Shown here: piece after piece, positions 18,720 through 27,754 of the stretch | How positions within the stretch are numbered: the first letter of the stretch is position 1 | Layout: the number at the start of each line of letters is the position of its first letter | Assembly (NCBI GenBank): GCA_001822815.1 | Contig: MHSR01000025.1 | Span: 1 to 50,230 of the forward strand | From: Candidatus Terrybacteria bacterium RIFCSPHIGHO2_01_FULL_43_35 | GTDB taxonomy: Bacteria > Patescibacteriota > Minisyncoccia > Terrybacterales > GWB1-40-14 | Length of the DNA stretch: 50,230 nucleotides | Direction of reading: 5' to 3' | Translations under genes and position numbers: made by a program | Notes under the pieces: generated by a model | What the model was told of the DNA's origin: nothing | What the model saw: only the letters and a program-made list of their open reading frames with translations | The model's database searches: none

Positions 18720-19910
18720 ATGAAACTATTGCTTAAAATTACCGTCCCGGCTTTTTTAATTTTAGCCAGCATCGGCGCCGGTATGATCATGGAATATTAC
18801 GTCCAACCCCTTGCTTCTTTCGCAGAAAAACAAAATCATAATACCGTTTCGTTAGATACCGACAAGCTGAATAATGTATGGAGCTTACTTAATCAAAAAT
18901 ATGTTAATCCTGATTCCTTGAACAGCCGAAATGCCTTGTTTGGTGCGATACGAGGTATGGTTAATGCTATAGGCGACCCCTACACCACCTTTTTTGATCC
19001 TCAAGAAGCTAAACTTTTTCTATCTGATGCTGAAGGTTCTTTTGAAGGTATTGGAGCCGAAATAGGTGTACGCAGAGATTTAATCACCATCATTTCACCC
19101 ATACATGGAACTCCTGCTGACGAAGCTGGACTCAAAGCAGGAGATATAATATTAAAAATAGATGAAAAACCAACAGCGTCTTTGGGTTTGGACGAGGCCG
19201 TATCGTTGATACGCGGCGATAAAGGAACTATTGTCAAATTACTTATTGCTCGAGATGAAAATGACCCGTTTATCAAAGAAATCATACGCGCGCAAATTAC
19301 TATACCTTCTGTAGCATTAAAGATGGACGGTTCAATTGCGTATCTGCAATTATTCAATTTTACTCAGAAATCCTCGGAAGAGTTCAATGCCGCGGCGCTA
19401 CAACTCATAAATAATCATGCTCAAGGTATAATTCTTGATTTGAGGAATAATCCAGGCGGATATTTGGAACGATCAGTTGATATAGCCGGTTGGTTCCTGG
19501 CGCGCGAATCAGTTGTGGTTATTGAGGAAGATAAAAATCAGCAACGAACTTATGAGAAGTCAAAGGGCAGCGGCAGATTAAAGGATATACCCATGATTAT
19601 CTTAATAAACGAGGGCTCGGCTTCAGCCGCGGAAATTCTCGCCGGAGCTCTATCTGATAATCTACACGTTCGTTTGGTAGGCACGAATAGTTTCGGTAAG
19701 GGTTCAGTTCAAAGCCTTGAGGAATTACCAGACGATTCAGCTGTTAAGATAACTGTGGCCAAGTGGCTTACACCTAACGGAGCTTCAATTAACGACCAGG
19801 GGATTAAGCCGGACATTGAGGTAAAACTTACCCAAGAAGACGAGGACGAAAAGAAAGATCCGCAGTTTGAAAAAGCCAAAGAACTTTTGCTGGAATCTTT
19901 AAAGAAATGA
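18720..19910 (+). CDS. S41 family C-terminal processing peptidase (PDZ)
   Basis: PDZ region GTPADEAGLKAGDIILKID; catalytic NEGSASAAEILAGAL and GTNSFGKGSVQ. Confidence 0.95.
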   Translation: MKLLLKITVPAFLILASIGAGMIMEYYVQPLASFAEKQNHNTVSLDTDKLNNVWSLLNQKYVNPDSLNSRNALFGAIRGMVNAIGDPYTTFFDPQEAKLFLSDAEGSFEGIGAEIGVRRDLITIISPIHGTPADEAGLKAGDIILKIDEKPTASLGLDEAVSLIRGDKGTIVKLLIARDENDPFIKEIIRAQITIPSVALKMDGSIAYLQLFNFTQKSSEEFNAAALQLINNHAQGIILDLRNNPGGYLERSVDIAGWFLARESVVVIEEDKNQQRTYEKSKGSGRLKDIPMIILINEGSASAAEILAGALSDNLHVRLVGTNSFGKGSVQSLEELPDDSAVKITVAKWLTPNGASINDQGIKPDIEVKLTQEDEDEKKDPQFEKAKELLLESLKK

Positions 19911-20173
19911 GTGGTAATACAGATAAAAACAATGTAAGTTACGCCAATATTATAGTTTCTGGTAAAGTTCAAGGAGTATTTTTCAGGACTAACGGACTTA
20001 ATATGGCTAAGCAATTAGGATTAAAATGTATTGCAGAAAATCAATCAGATGGTACAGTATATTTTACTGTCGAGGGACGCAAAGAAAACATCGATGCCTT
20101 CATCGCCTGGTGTCGTAAAGGCCCACCGTTGGCGCAAGTCACGAATGTTGCTTCATTTTGGGATTTGGAGTAA
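19907..20173 (+). CDS. acylphosphatase
   Basis: VSGKVQGVFFRTN...GLKCIAENQSDGTVYFTVEG. Confidence 0.9.
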   Translation: MSGNTDKNNVSYANIIVSGKVQGVFFRTNGLNMAKQLGLKCIAENQSDGTVYFTVEGRKENIDAFIAWCRKGPPLAQVTNVASFWDLE

Positions 20174-20233
20174 ATTATATTAATCATATTAAGTAAACTC
20201 GAAGTTTTGAAATCGCAAGCAATCCTTACTTTC

Positions 20234-20701
20234 ATGAAAATAATTCTAATGAAAAACCTGGAGAATGTGGGGGAACAATGGGATGTAAAAAACGTTGCCG
20301 ATGGCTACGCAATGAATTTTCTTATTCCTCGAGGCCTGGCTATCCCGGCTACACTCAAAACTATCGCGGAAGCAAATAGGAAGAAAGGGGAGTTGATTAA
20401 ATCTGCTGAAGCCGATCTAGCTAAGGTACAGCAATTAGCCGCATCACTCGGAGATTACGAGATCACTATACCGGTTAAGGCATCGGCGGAAGGAACGCTT
20501 TATGCCGGCATTACCGCAAAGATAATCAGCGATGCGCTTCTTAAACAAGGTTTTCATGTACCGGTTAAATATGTTAAATTAGTTGAAAATATACATTCCT
20601 TAGGAGAATACCAGATTTTGCTTGCATTTGATCACGGTCTTGAGGCAACTATAAAGGTTATTGTTGAGCCGGTACAGCAAGATGTCTTGATTGAAAATTG
20701 A
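20234..20701 (+). CDS. rplI: 50S ribosomal protein L9
   Basis: MKIILMKNLENVGEQWDVKNVADGYAMNFLIPRGLAIPAT; start trimmed from 20207. Confidence 0.95.
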   Translation: MKIILMKNLENVGEQWDVKNVADGYAMNFLIPRGLAIPATLKTIAEANRKKGELIKSAEADLAKVQQLAASLGDYEITIPVKASAEGTLYAGITAKIISDALLKQGFHVPVKYVKLVENIHSLGEYQILLAFDHGLEATIKVIVEPVQQDVLIEN

Positions 20702-20728
20702 TTTTAAAGAGCGCAACGTATACAAAAA

Positions 20729-20765
20729 CATCCCTTCGATAATTAGGGATGCTTTCATTTTTATT
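20729..20765. terminator. convergent terminator between rplI and rpmA
   Basis: CATCCCT-tcgataatt-AGGGATG followed by T-rich tract. Confidence 0.8.
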
Positions 20766-21042
20766 TTTCTTCAACTACGCTTACGATATTGGAAATACGC
20801 GATCGGCCGTCAAAACGCTTTTTCTTTATGGCCCTGAATTTAACGATTCCTACAGTTAAAGAGAATAATGTATCGTCGGCGGCCCGTTTGACATTTTCTC
20901 CAGGCAAAAATTTTGTTCCGCGCTGGCGTATCAAAATAGAACCGGCTTTAGCTCTTTCCCCGGCAAACAGTTTTACTCCAAGCCTTTTAGATATTGAATC
21001 GCGTCCTAGTTTTGTAGAGCCCGAGGCTTTTGTCTTAGACAT
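20761..21042 (-). CDS. rpmA: 50S ribosomal protein L27
   Basis: [47 protein letters not shown]. Confidence 0.95.
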   Translation of the reverse strand: MSKTKASGSTKLGRDSISKRLGVKLFAGERAKAGSILIRQRGTKFLPGENVKRAADDTLFSLTVGIVKFRAIKKKRFDGRSRISNIVSVVEEK

Positions 21043-21131
21043 GCTAGTTGTTGCCCACGAGCTACGCGAGTAGATGCAACAATATGCATCTCTTCGAGTC
21101 TGAACGACCCGAGCAGAGTCGAGGGATTACT
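21043..21131 (-). repeat. hairpin element plus short repeat module (copy A)
   Basis: gctagttgttgcccacgagctacgcgagtagatgcaacaa (37/40 identical to 37836-37875), then tgcatctcttcgagtctgaacgacccgagcagagtcgagggattact. Confidence 0.85.
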
Positions 21132-21206
21132 CTTATTGATCAACTTAAAAATAATATACGGATGGATAGTATATGTCAATACGGCTAACATTGCACGACA
21201 TCAATT

Positions 21207-21578
21207 ATGGAACTTACTTTCTGGAAAAGAAATAAAACTAATCAGAAAGATATATGGATAGCCATAACGGTTGCTTTAATGGTATCCGGTTCTTTTTTCG
21301 CTGGCTATCTTTTGGCGCCAAACCCAGAAAAAGGCGCCTTAATCGTCCAAAATATACCCGAAGAAGCCTTAAAAATAGGGGATAATTCGGCTATTAATAC
21401 CCCTCAAAACGGCCCAAAACAGGTCCTAGGAGCCTTTTTCGGCTCAAGGGATGGGAAAAAGTACTACCCTTTAACTTGCCCCGAAGCGACTAAGATTTCC
21501 GAAGATAAGAAAGTCTGGTTTATCTCCAAAGAAGAAGCAGAATCGGCTGGATATCAACCATCTAAAACTTGCTTTTGA
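21207..21578 (+). CDS. membrane-anchored protein with C-terminal Ada-like metal-binding motif
   Basis: one N-terminal TM; YYPLTCPEATKISEDKKVWFISKEEAESAGYQPSKTC. Confidence 0.75.
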   Translation: MELTFWKRNKTNQKDIWIAITVALMVSGSFFAGYLLAPNPEKGALIVQNIPEEALKIGDNSAINTPQNGPKQVLGAFFGSRDGKKYYPLTCPEATKISEDKKVWFISKEEAESAGYQPSKTCF

Positions 21579-21637
21579 AGTCGATTCTAGGCTTTATAGC
21601 CTAAAAATAAGCATTTTCTAAAAAGGGGGATCTAAAT

Positions 21638-21665
21638 TTGACAAAATTTTATTTTGTGCTATAAG
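21638..21665 (+). promoter_or_regulatory. sigma70-type promoter with extended -10
   Basis: TTGACA-N16-TATAAG preceded by TGC. Confidence 0.7.
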
Positions 21666-21707
21666 GTTGTATACAGAACCTTAAAACGTCTTAAAGGAGG
21701 CCGTTAA

Positions 21708-22052
21708 ATGCCGGAAGTCGCAAACGGATGGAATGCGCATTGCAAAGAATACAGAAAGGCGGTAGGAAAGGTTCCGTCGGGGGATTTATATGCAATTGTT
21801 CTGGTTGTTTCAATTGAAGATCATCCCGAATTGAACCATGCTGAATACTGCGTTCGCTTGGGACAGAAAGACGGCCATTCTGAAATCTCTTTATCGAGCT
21901 TTCTGCCGATAGTATTGCGGACAATAACACCAACAGATAAGGATTGGCAAAAGAACTGCAGATTAAATCTTGCCGCAGAAGGATTTGGTGACGCGCCATA
22001 TATGGAATATCCAATTACGGTACGTTGGAAGCCAAAAAGACTTCTCGTATAA
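21708..22052 (+). CDS. hypothetical protein (orphan)
   Basis: 114 aa ORF with AAAGGAGG SD upstream of ATG and strong promoter. Confidence 0.7.
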   Translation: MPEVANGWNAHCKEYRKAVGKVPSGDLYAIVLVVSIEDHPELNHAEYCVRLGQKDGHSEISLSSFLPIVLRTITPTDKDWQKNCRLNLAAEGFGDAPYMEYPITVRWKPKRLLV

Positions 22053-22151
22053 CAAGGATAGGGGGGAATATGCCTTTTATCCTTATTTATTTGACATATT
22101 GCGTCGTACAATATATCTTTCGCGACGCGAAATGAGCCGCTATTTAAAGTC

Positions 22152-22800
22152 TTATTTAATATCCTTATAAAAAGGCTTATAGTTTAGGGGTTCTGATAAT
22201 GGTTCTATCTTTTTTATTGTATTCAAAAAGTCATCTATTGATATTATTTTTATATTTTTCGCTAATTGGTTCTTTTTTCTGCTTATAAACAAATCTACAT
22301 CAGAGATATCTATCTCAGAATTTGCATATACAAAATAAATATCTATCTGCGAATCCATATTCTTATATACCCTCTCCTTTATATTAACCGAACGTTTTAA
22401 AGACCTAATAGAATCCGGATAAAAGATATCTACCGCGAACGTTTTATTCTTTGCATAAATCACAAAATCTGGTCTAATATTAATTCCAATATTTCCTCCC
22501 ATTGTTTTCCGCGTTGACCGATGAGTTTTGCTAAGGAGCTCCTAGTTTCGCCTTTAGTGAAATCTGTAATATCAAATCCTAATAATTCTCTTAATTTTTA
22601 AGTCCACCAAAATTTCTTTGGATTTGCCTAGAGCTTGGTAAGTATTTATAATCATCTACATCAAATGTTGTGGGATAACGACCGTTTTCTTTATAAAATA
22701 GATCAAAGCCTTGTTTTATTTTCTCTAAATCCCAATATTTTTCTAAACCACTCCATTTATACTTGCGTTCCGAAATATTTCTTAAATTTTTATCACGCAT
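22152..22800 (-). pseudogene. frameshifted gene: homing-endonuclease-associated repeat plus nuclease-like C-terminal region
   Basis: ORF 22591-22800 (FYKENGRYPTTFDVDDYKYLPSSRQIQRNFGGLKN*) continues in another frame as KLRELLGFDITDFTKGETRSSLAKLIGQRGKQWEE, then in a third frame as NIRPDFVIYAKNKTFAVDIFYPDSIRSL. Confidence 0.65.
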
Positions 22801-22812
22801 AAATAATTCCGA

Positions 22813-23169
22813 TCAAACTTTATTTACCGGTTGAATTGCCTGCAGAATGATCAAAACAACTTCCTTGAAGGCCGTAAGTAATATCGTGAATATTTTGAAA
22901 GCTACATTGCTTATTTTCTCTATTGTTGCCGAAGGTATATTTGACAGACCGAGATCTTTGAGACTGGGCAAAAACTTAGATCCCAATTTTAAAAATGAAT
23001 CGCTTGAACCAGAAACTGATATATTATTGCCGTTAACAGAAACATTTATTCCCGGCCCATCACTTTGAGATTCAACATCTGCGGCGTGACTAAATTTAAA
23101 AATAAACACGGAAAAAACTATGGCGACGATCAAAAAAGTGTATTTTTTAAAACTCGTATATTTAATCAT
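22813..23169 (-). CDS. secreted/membrane hypothetical protein
   Basis: N-terminal signal-like segment FLIVAIVFSVFIFKFSHA, C-terminal hydrophobic segment. Confidence 0.65.
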   Translation of the reverse strand: MIKYTSFKKYTFLIVAIVFSVFIFKFSHAADVESQSDGPGINVSVNGNNISVSGSSDSFLKLGSKFLPSLKDLGLSNIPSATIEKISNVAFKIFTILLTAFKEVVLIILQAIQPVNKV

Positions 23170-23173
23170 AACT

Positions 23174-24409
23174 TTATAAATATTCTAAAGGATCCAAATG
23201 TCCTCCTAGGGGTAATGGACCATACCATCTGTCGATAACTTCAAAAGTGCTTGTTGCATAAACCGTAAAATGTAAATGCGAACCGGTCGAAAAGCCAGTT
23301 GAACCCATGAAACCGATTACGTCACCCTTACTTACGGTTGCGCCAACCGATACGGCTTGTTTAGAAAGATGCGCATACAAAGTAATGAGTCCATTTTTAT
23401 GATCTATGGCAACCCATTTGCCATAAGCGTATCGTCCATCATTCCCAACCGCTATAACCTTCCCGTCCCCGGCTGAATATATTGGCGTGCCCAAACCGGT
23501 TGATGGTGCCAGATCTATACCGTTATGGAACTGATAGCCGTCATTTATAAAACCTGTTTCAGATGTGGGACCGTAATACTGTGTTATCCGGACTTCGTTA
23601 ACGGGCCAGGATAAAATCCCTTTCCCTTTAGGCAAAGAACTAGGATCTATAGCAAAACGCAATTTGGCTTCCAGCGCTATTATGTTTTTTTGAATTTCTG
23701 TCTGCTGCGATTCTAATTGCTTAACTGATTTTTGGTATACGGTTTCTTGTTGACGGGTATCCTTCAGCAGTATATTTTTTTCTGAACGCTGATCTTCGGT
23801 TAATTCTTGTTGCAAGGTTAATTGCGTCCGTAAAGCAACTAGATTGTTTTCTTGGGCCTTAGCATCCGCTTCATCCTTAACTAAATTAGCCGATAATTCT
23901 TGAGCAACATTAAGGCGCGTCTTAAGTTCTCCTTCCAATTTCTGAACGCTATATAAGTTTTGAAACATTGAGCTTAGACTCTTGGCGTTTAAGGAAAGTT
24001 CTACTATATCCGGTGGTCCAGTCTCATAAATTAATTGCAGGGTTGAAGCAATACGGCTTTTCTCAAGATTTATAGCTTCTTGGGTCTGTTTAATTTTGAT
24101 TTCTATTTCTTCTATTTTTAATTTGACCTCATCAATTTGTTCTTCGGTTACGGCTATCTCAAGTTCAAGAGCCTCTATTTGTTTATTGAATTTATAGATT
24201 TGATTTTGCAATGATCTCTCCTTACTCTGGGCTTCAGCTAAGCTCTGTTTGGCTTCAGCGGCTCTTTGCTGTAAATCCTTAACTTCCTGACTTTTAGCTG
24301 CTATCTGCTGACGTAAATCGTCTATTAATCCTCCGTTCGCGACAAAAGGCAATAAAAACAAAAAGCCCATAAATATAAGGGCAAAAATTGTATGGAGATG
24401 CCTTCCCAT
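23174..24409 (-). CDS. EnvC-like coiled-coil M23 peptidase
   Basis: signal peptide, long coiled coil, YQFHNGIDLAPSTGLGTPIYSAGDGKV...GSHLHFTVY. Confidence 0.93.
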   Translation of the reverse strand: MGRHLHTIFALIFMGFLFLLPFVANGGLIDDLRQQIAAKSQEVKDLQQRAAEAKQSLAEAQSKERSLQNQIYKFNKQIEALELEIAVTEEQIDEVKLKIEEIEIKIKQTQEAINLEKSRIASTLQLIYETGPPDIVELSLNAKSLSSMFQNLYSVQKLEGELKTRLNVAQELSANLVKDEADAKAQENNLVALRTQLTLQQELTEDQRSEKNILLKDTRQQETVYQKSVKQLESQQTEIQKNIIALEAKLRFAIDPSSLPKGKGILSWPVNEVRITQYYGPTSETGFINDGYQFHNGIDLAPSTGLGTPIYSAGDGKVIAVGNDGRYAYGKWVAIDHKNGLITLYAHLSKQAVSVGATVSKGDVIGFMGSTGFSTGSHLHFTVYATSTFEVIDRWYGPLPLGGHLDPLEYL

Positions 24410-24460
24410 ATATTAATGATAACAGAAAAACGTCTTTGATGTAAATTCTAACAAGTTAAA

Positions 24461-24480
24461 AAGGCCTTAAATAAGGCCTT
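24461..24480 (-). terminator. intrinsic terminator overlapping the end of the HD-domain CDS
   Basis: minus strand AAGGCCTT-ATTT-AAGGCCTT then TTT; stop TAA lies in the hairpin. Confidence 0.75.
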
Positions 24481-25069
24481 GTTCTTCGATTGCCGCGCAG
24501 GCTTTTTCAAGTTCTTGGGCAAGATATGCATTTGTCTGTCTGGCTAATGGGATAAAAAACTCTTTTGTTTCTTTCAGGTTTCGTGCCTGTTTATCTGGAG
24601 TGCAAGCGCTCAAACTTCGTACGTTATCCAAACGGTCAGCTAATTTGAGTATTTTTACATCTTCCGTTGCGTTCGCAATATTAGCAAGATAGGTTTTCTT
24701 CTGACGTTTGTTGGGTTTAGGATCCTTGGTCAGCAAACGCACGAGTCTGTATACCCTCGGACCAAAAATCCTTTTTAAGTCTTTCCACGTAAGCAAAAAG
24801 GTGTCTTCCATTACGTCGTGAAGTAAAGCGCTTTCATGCATTTCCACATCCCATATGCTCAATTCATCACCAAGAATACGAGCTACTCTTTTGGGATGCT
24901 CGAAATAGCGTTCGCCGCTATCTCGCCATTGATTACGGTGGCCGTATTTTGAATGCCTATAAGCCAAACGGGCACGCTCAAGTTTTTCTTCGGAAATCCC
25001 ATCATTATGATCTTTAAGACTTTTTGCAAATACCAACTCGCCGCGCTGTACTCGCATGACACACCTCAT
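24467..25069 (-). CDS. stand-alone HD-domain protein, SpoT/MESH1-hydrolase-like
   Basis: YGHRNQWRDSGERYFEHPKRVARIL, ESALLHDVMEDTFLLTWKDLKRIFG, ILKLADRLDNVRSL; no synthetase domain. Confidence 0.8.
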   Translation of the reverse strand: MRCVMRVQRGELVFAKSLKDHNDGISEEKLERARLAYRHSKYGHRNQWRDSGERYFEHPKRVARILGDELSIWDVEMHESALLHDVMEDTFLLTWKDLKRIFGPRVYRLVRLLTKDPKPNKRQKKTYLANIANATEDVKILKLADRLDNVRSLSACTPDKQARNLKETKEFFIPLARQTNAYLAQELEKACAAIEEQGLI

Positions 25070-25101
25070 TTTTCAAAGAAGGTGCGTAATTTATAACACG
25101 T

Positions 25102-26607
25102 TTAATTAATTTTGGCAACGGCCTCATCAATGCGTTTTAAAGTCTCTTTTCGGCCTAAACTTTTCGCTATTTCAACCGGACCGGGAGATTTATCTAGACC
25201 AGAAAGAGCTACCCGCATCGGCCACAAGACGGCTCCCCTATCCCCATATTTTTGGGCAAGATCCATAACGTCGATTTCAATACGCTCATCCCAATCATTT
25301 TCATTGATATGCGAGATTATCTCTTTAATTTTAATAAGCGCGGTTTTGGCTTCAGCTAAACTTTTCATTTTTTTCCACAATAATAAAGTACTGTCGTAAG
25401 GCGGCGTATTCTCTAAAAATGAAAAAAGTTCTGGAATATGTGGAATGTCCGACGGCCCGTGCAGACGTTGTTCTATCATTCCAAGCATTGCAGTGGCGGC
25501 GTTTGCATTAGAGATAATATGGGCTGGAATAAATTCTTTTATCAGTTCGCGACGCAAATCTACGTCTTTAGGGGTCAACCAACGGTTCTCTTTATGCTTA
25601 TGATAATAATCATCTAACCAGTTAAGTTTATTGTGATCAAATATCGCTCCGCTCTTGTGAATGCGTTCAATAGAAAATTCTTTTGTTAAGTCGTCCAGCG
25701 AAAATATCTCTTGCTCCGTTCCAGGATTCCAACCGAGCAACGCTACAAAATTCAATACCGCCTCGGGATAATAACCTTTAGCAAGATAGTCTTCTACCGC
25801 AACATCACCCTGCCGTTTTGAAAGCTTGGAACGATCGGGGTTCAATAGTAAAGGCAAATGAGCAAAATAAGGCACTTGCCAGTCAAATGCTTTATATAGC
25901 AAAACGTGCTTTGGGGTTGATGGCAACCACTCTTCGCCACGTATTACATGCGTTGTTCCCATTAAGTAATCGTCAATTATGTTTGCCAAGTGATATGTTG
26001 GATAACCATCGCTTTTTAACAAAACATAGTCGTCAAGGAGCTTATTCTGGAAAGAAATCTTGCCGCGTATCATATCCTCAAATGTTGTTTCGTCGCCTTG
26101 GGGCATTTTGAAACGAACGACAAATTTCTCTCCAGCAGTTTGTCTTTTTTCAATCTCTTCTGCACCAAGCTTGCGACAAAGTCGATCATAACCCGTAGGA
26201 ATTTTTGCCCCTTCCTGTTCTTGGCGCAATTTTTCAAGCCGTTCTGGCACACAAAAACACGGATAGGCCTTACCGCTAGCTATTAATTGATTGGCGCTCT
26301 GTTGATAGATTATAAGGCGTTGGGACTGTAGATAGGGGCCAAAATCCCCCTTCTGTTCAATATGATCATTTTTTAAAAACGGACCTTCGTCATGCTCTAT
26401 GCCCATTGCGACAAGTGTTCTTAAAATATTTTCCGCACCTCCTTCCACAAAACGTGATTGATCCGTATCTTCAATACGAATATAAAAAACTCCCTTATGC
26501 TTACGTGCAAAAAGAAAATTATAAAGCGCCGTGCGAAAATTACCCACATGCATCATCCCCGTTGGTGAGGGCGCATAACGCACTCTTACTTTTTTACCTG
26601 TTTCCAT
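25102..26607 (-). CDS. gltX: glutamyl-tRNA synthetase
   Basis: RYAPSPTGMMHVGNFRTALYN, KLSKRQGDVAVEDY; start trimmed from 26637. Confidence 0.95.
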   Translation of the reverse strand: METGKKVRVRYAPSPTGMMHVGNFRTALYNFLFARKHKGVFYIRIEDTDQSRFVEGGAENILRTLVAMGIEHDEGPFLKNDHIEQKGDFGPYLQSQRLIIYQQSANQLIASGKAYPCFCVPERLEKLRQEQEGAKIPTGYDRLCRKLGAEEIEKRQTAGEKFVVRFKMPQGDETTFEDMIRGKISFQNKLLDDYVLLKSDGYPTYHLANIIDDYLMGTTHVIRGEEWLPSTPKHVLLYKAFDWQVPYFAHLPLLLNPDRSKLSKRQGDVAVEDYLAKGYYPEAVLNFVALLGWNPGTEQEIFSLDDLTKEFSIERIHKSGAIFDHNKLNWLDDYYHKHKENRWLTPKDVDLRRELIKEFIPAHIISNANAATAMLGMIEQRLHGPSDIPHIPELFSFLENTPPYDSTLLLWKKMKSLAEAKTALIKIKEIISHINENDWDERIEIDVMDLAQKYGDRGAVLWPMRVALSGLDKSPGPVEIAKSLGRKETLKRIDEAVAKIN

Positions 26608-27754
26608 AAAAATTTTCCTCCTGGTTGGATAAATCAATTATTATTTTGGCAATTATCGTTGTCGCTTCCGGTTTGGCAAAACTTTTGGCGGCTTGAGCCA
26701 TTTGGGACAACATCAACGGATTGGCAAACAATTCTTTTGTTTTTTCTAAAAATATATGCGGAGTGGCATTATCACCCAAAAGCATAATACTCGCGCCGAT
26801 TTTGGTATATATTTCTGCGTTTTTGAGCTGGTGGTCGCCTGCTGACCCTTGGAGAGGAATAAGAATGCTTGGCTTGCCGGCCAGAGCTATTTCAAATATT
26901 GATCCTGCCCCTGCCCGACTTATTATAACATCGGAAGATTTATAAGCCTCAACGAGTTCTTCTGCGGAAAGAAAAGGCCGCAGATGATAAAACTTGGCCA
27001 GCTCCGGATTTTTCTCAAGAACCGTTTGTGATTCAAGCGACATATCCTTAAAATTTTTATCGCCGCATTGATGAATAATATCGGCAAAACCCAAGAGTTG
27101 CGTGAGGGTTTCCATAATAAGCGCGTTTATTTCTTGCGCTCCTTGACTGCCGCCTAAAACCAGAAGCGTTTTTCGTATCTTTGAATTATCATGCGATGTA
27201 TCCAAAAACTTAGAAAATTCGCTGACTATTTCTTTTCTTATTGGGTTGCCAGTCAAAACTGTTTTACTTTGTGGGAAAAATATCTTGCTAGATGGGAAAG
27301 ATAAGACTATTTTGCTAGCCAGATGCGAACTAATTTTATTGGCTAATCCAGGAACTGCATCGGATTCATGAATTAAAATCGGTATCTTAAATAACCAGGC
27401 GGCTAATACCGGGCTAAAACCTCCAAAGCCACCTTTACTGAATACTACATCCGGCATGATTTTCCACATATGCCATATTGCTAAAACGATAGATACGGGA
27501 ATCTTAATCATTTCCCATAAGATTTTTGGCGTAAAATAACGCGGAATTTTCCCAGCGGGTATTATTATGACTTTGATTCCCAAATGCTTCAAAGCGTCCA
27601 CGCCAAATCCGTTAGGTCCTAAAAAATAAATATCTATATCTGTATCTGTAAGAATGCTTTTCAATTCCGAGATAAGGGCAATAATGGGAAACATATGACC
27701 ACCAGTACCGCCTCCAGAAACAACCAAGCGAAAATTTTTAAGATTAGCGTTCAT
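26594..27754 (-). CDS. murG: UDP-GlcNAc--undecaprenyl-PP-MurNAc-pentapeptide GlcNAc transferase
   Basis: VVSGGGTGGHMFPIIAL, VLGGSQGAQEIN, VIISRAGAGSIFEIAL. Confidence 0.95.
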   Translation of the reverse strand: MNANLKNFRLVVSGGGTGGHMFPIIALISELKSILTDTDIDIYFLGPNGFGVDALKHLGIKVIIIPAGKIPRYFTPKILWEMIKIPVSIVLAIWHMWKIMPDVVFSKGGFGGFSPVLAAWLFKIPILIHESDAVPGLANKISSHLASKIVLSFPSSKIFFPQSKTVLTGNPIRKEIVSEFSKFLDTSHDNSKIRKTLLVLGGSQGAQEINALIMETLTQLLGFADIIHQCGDKNFKDMSLESQTVLEKNPELAKFYHLRPFLSAEELVEAYKSSDVIISRAGAGSIFEIALAGKPSILIPLQGSAGDHQLKNAEIYTKIGASIMLLGDNATPHIFLEKTKELFANPLMLSQMAQAAKSFAKPEATTIIAKIIIDLSNQEENFYGNR

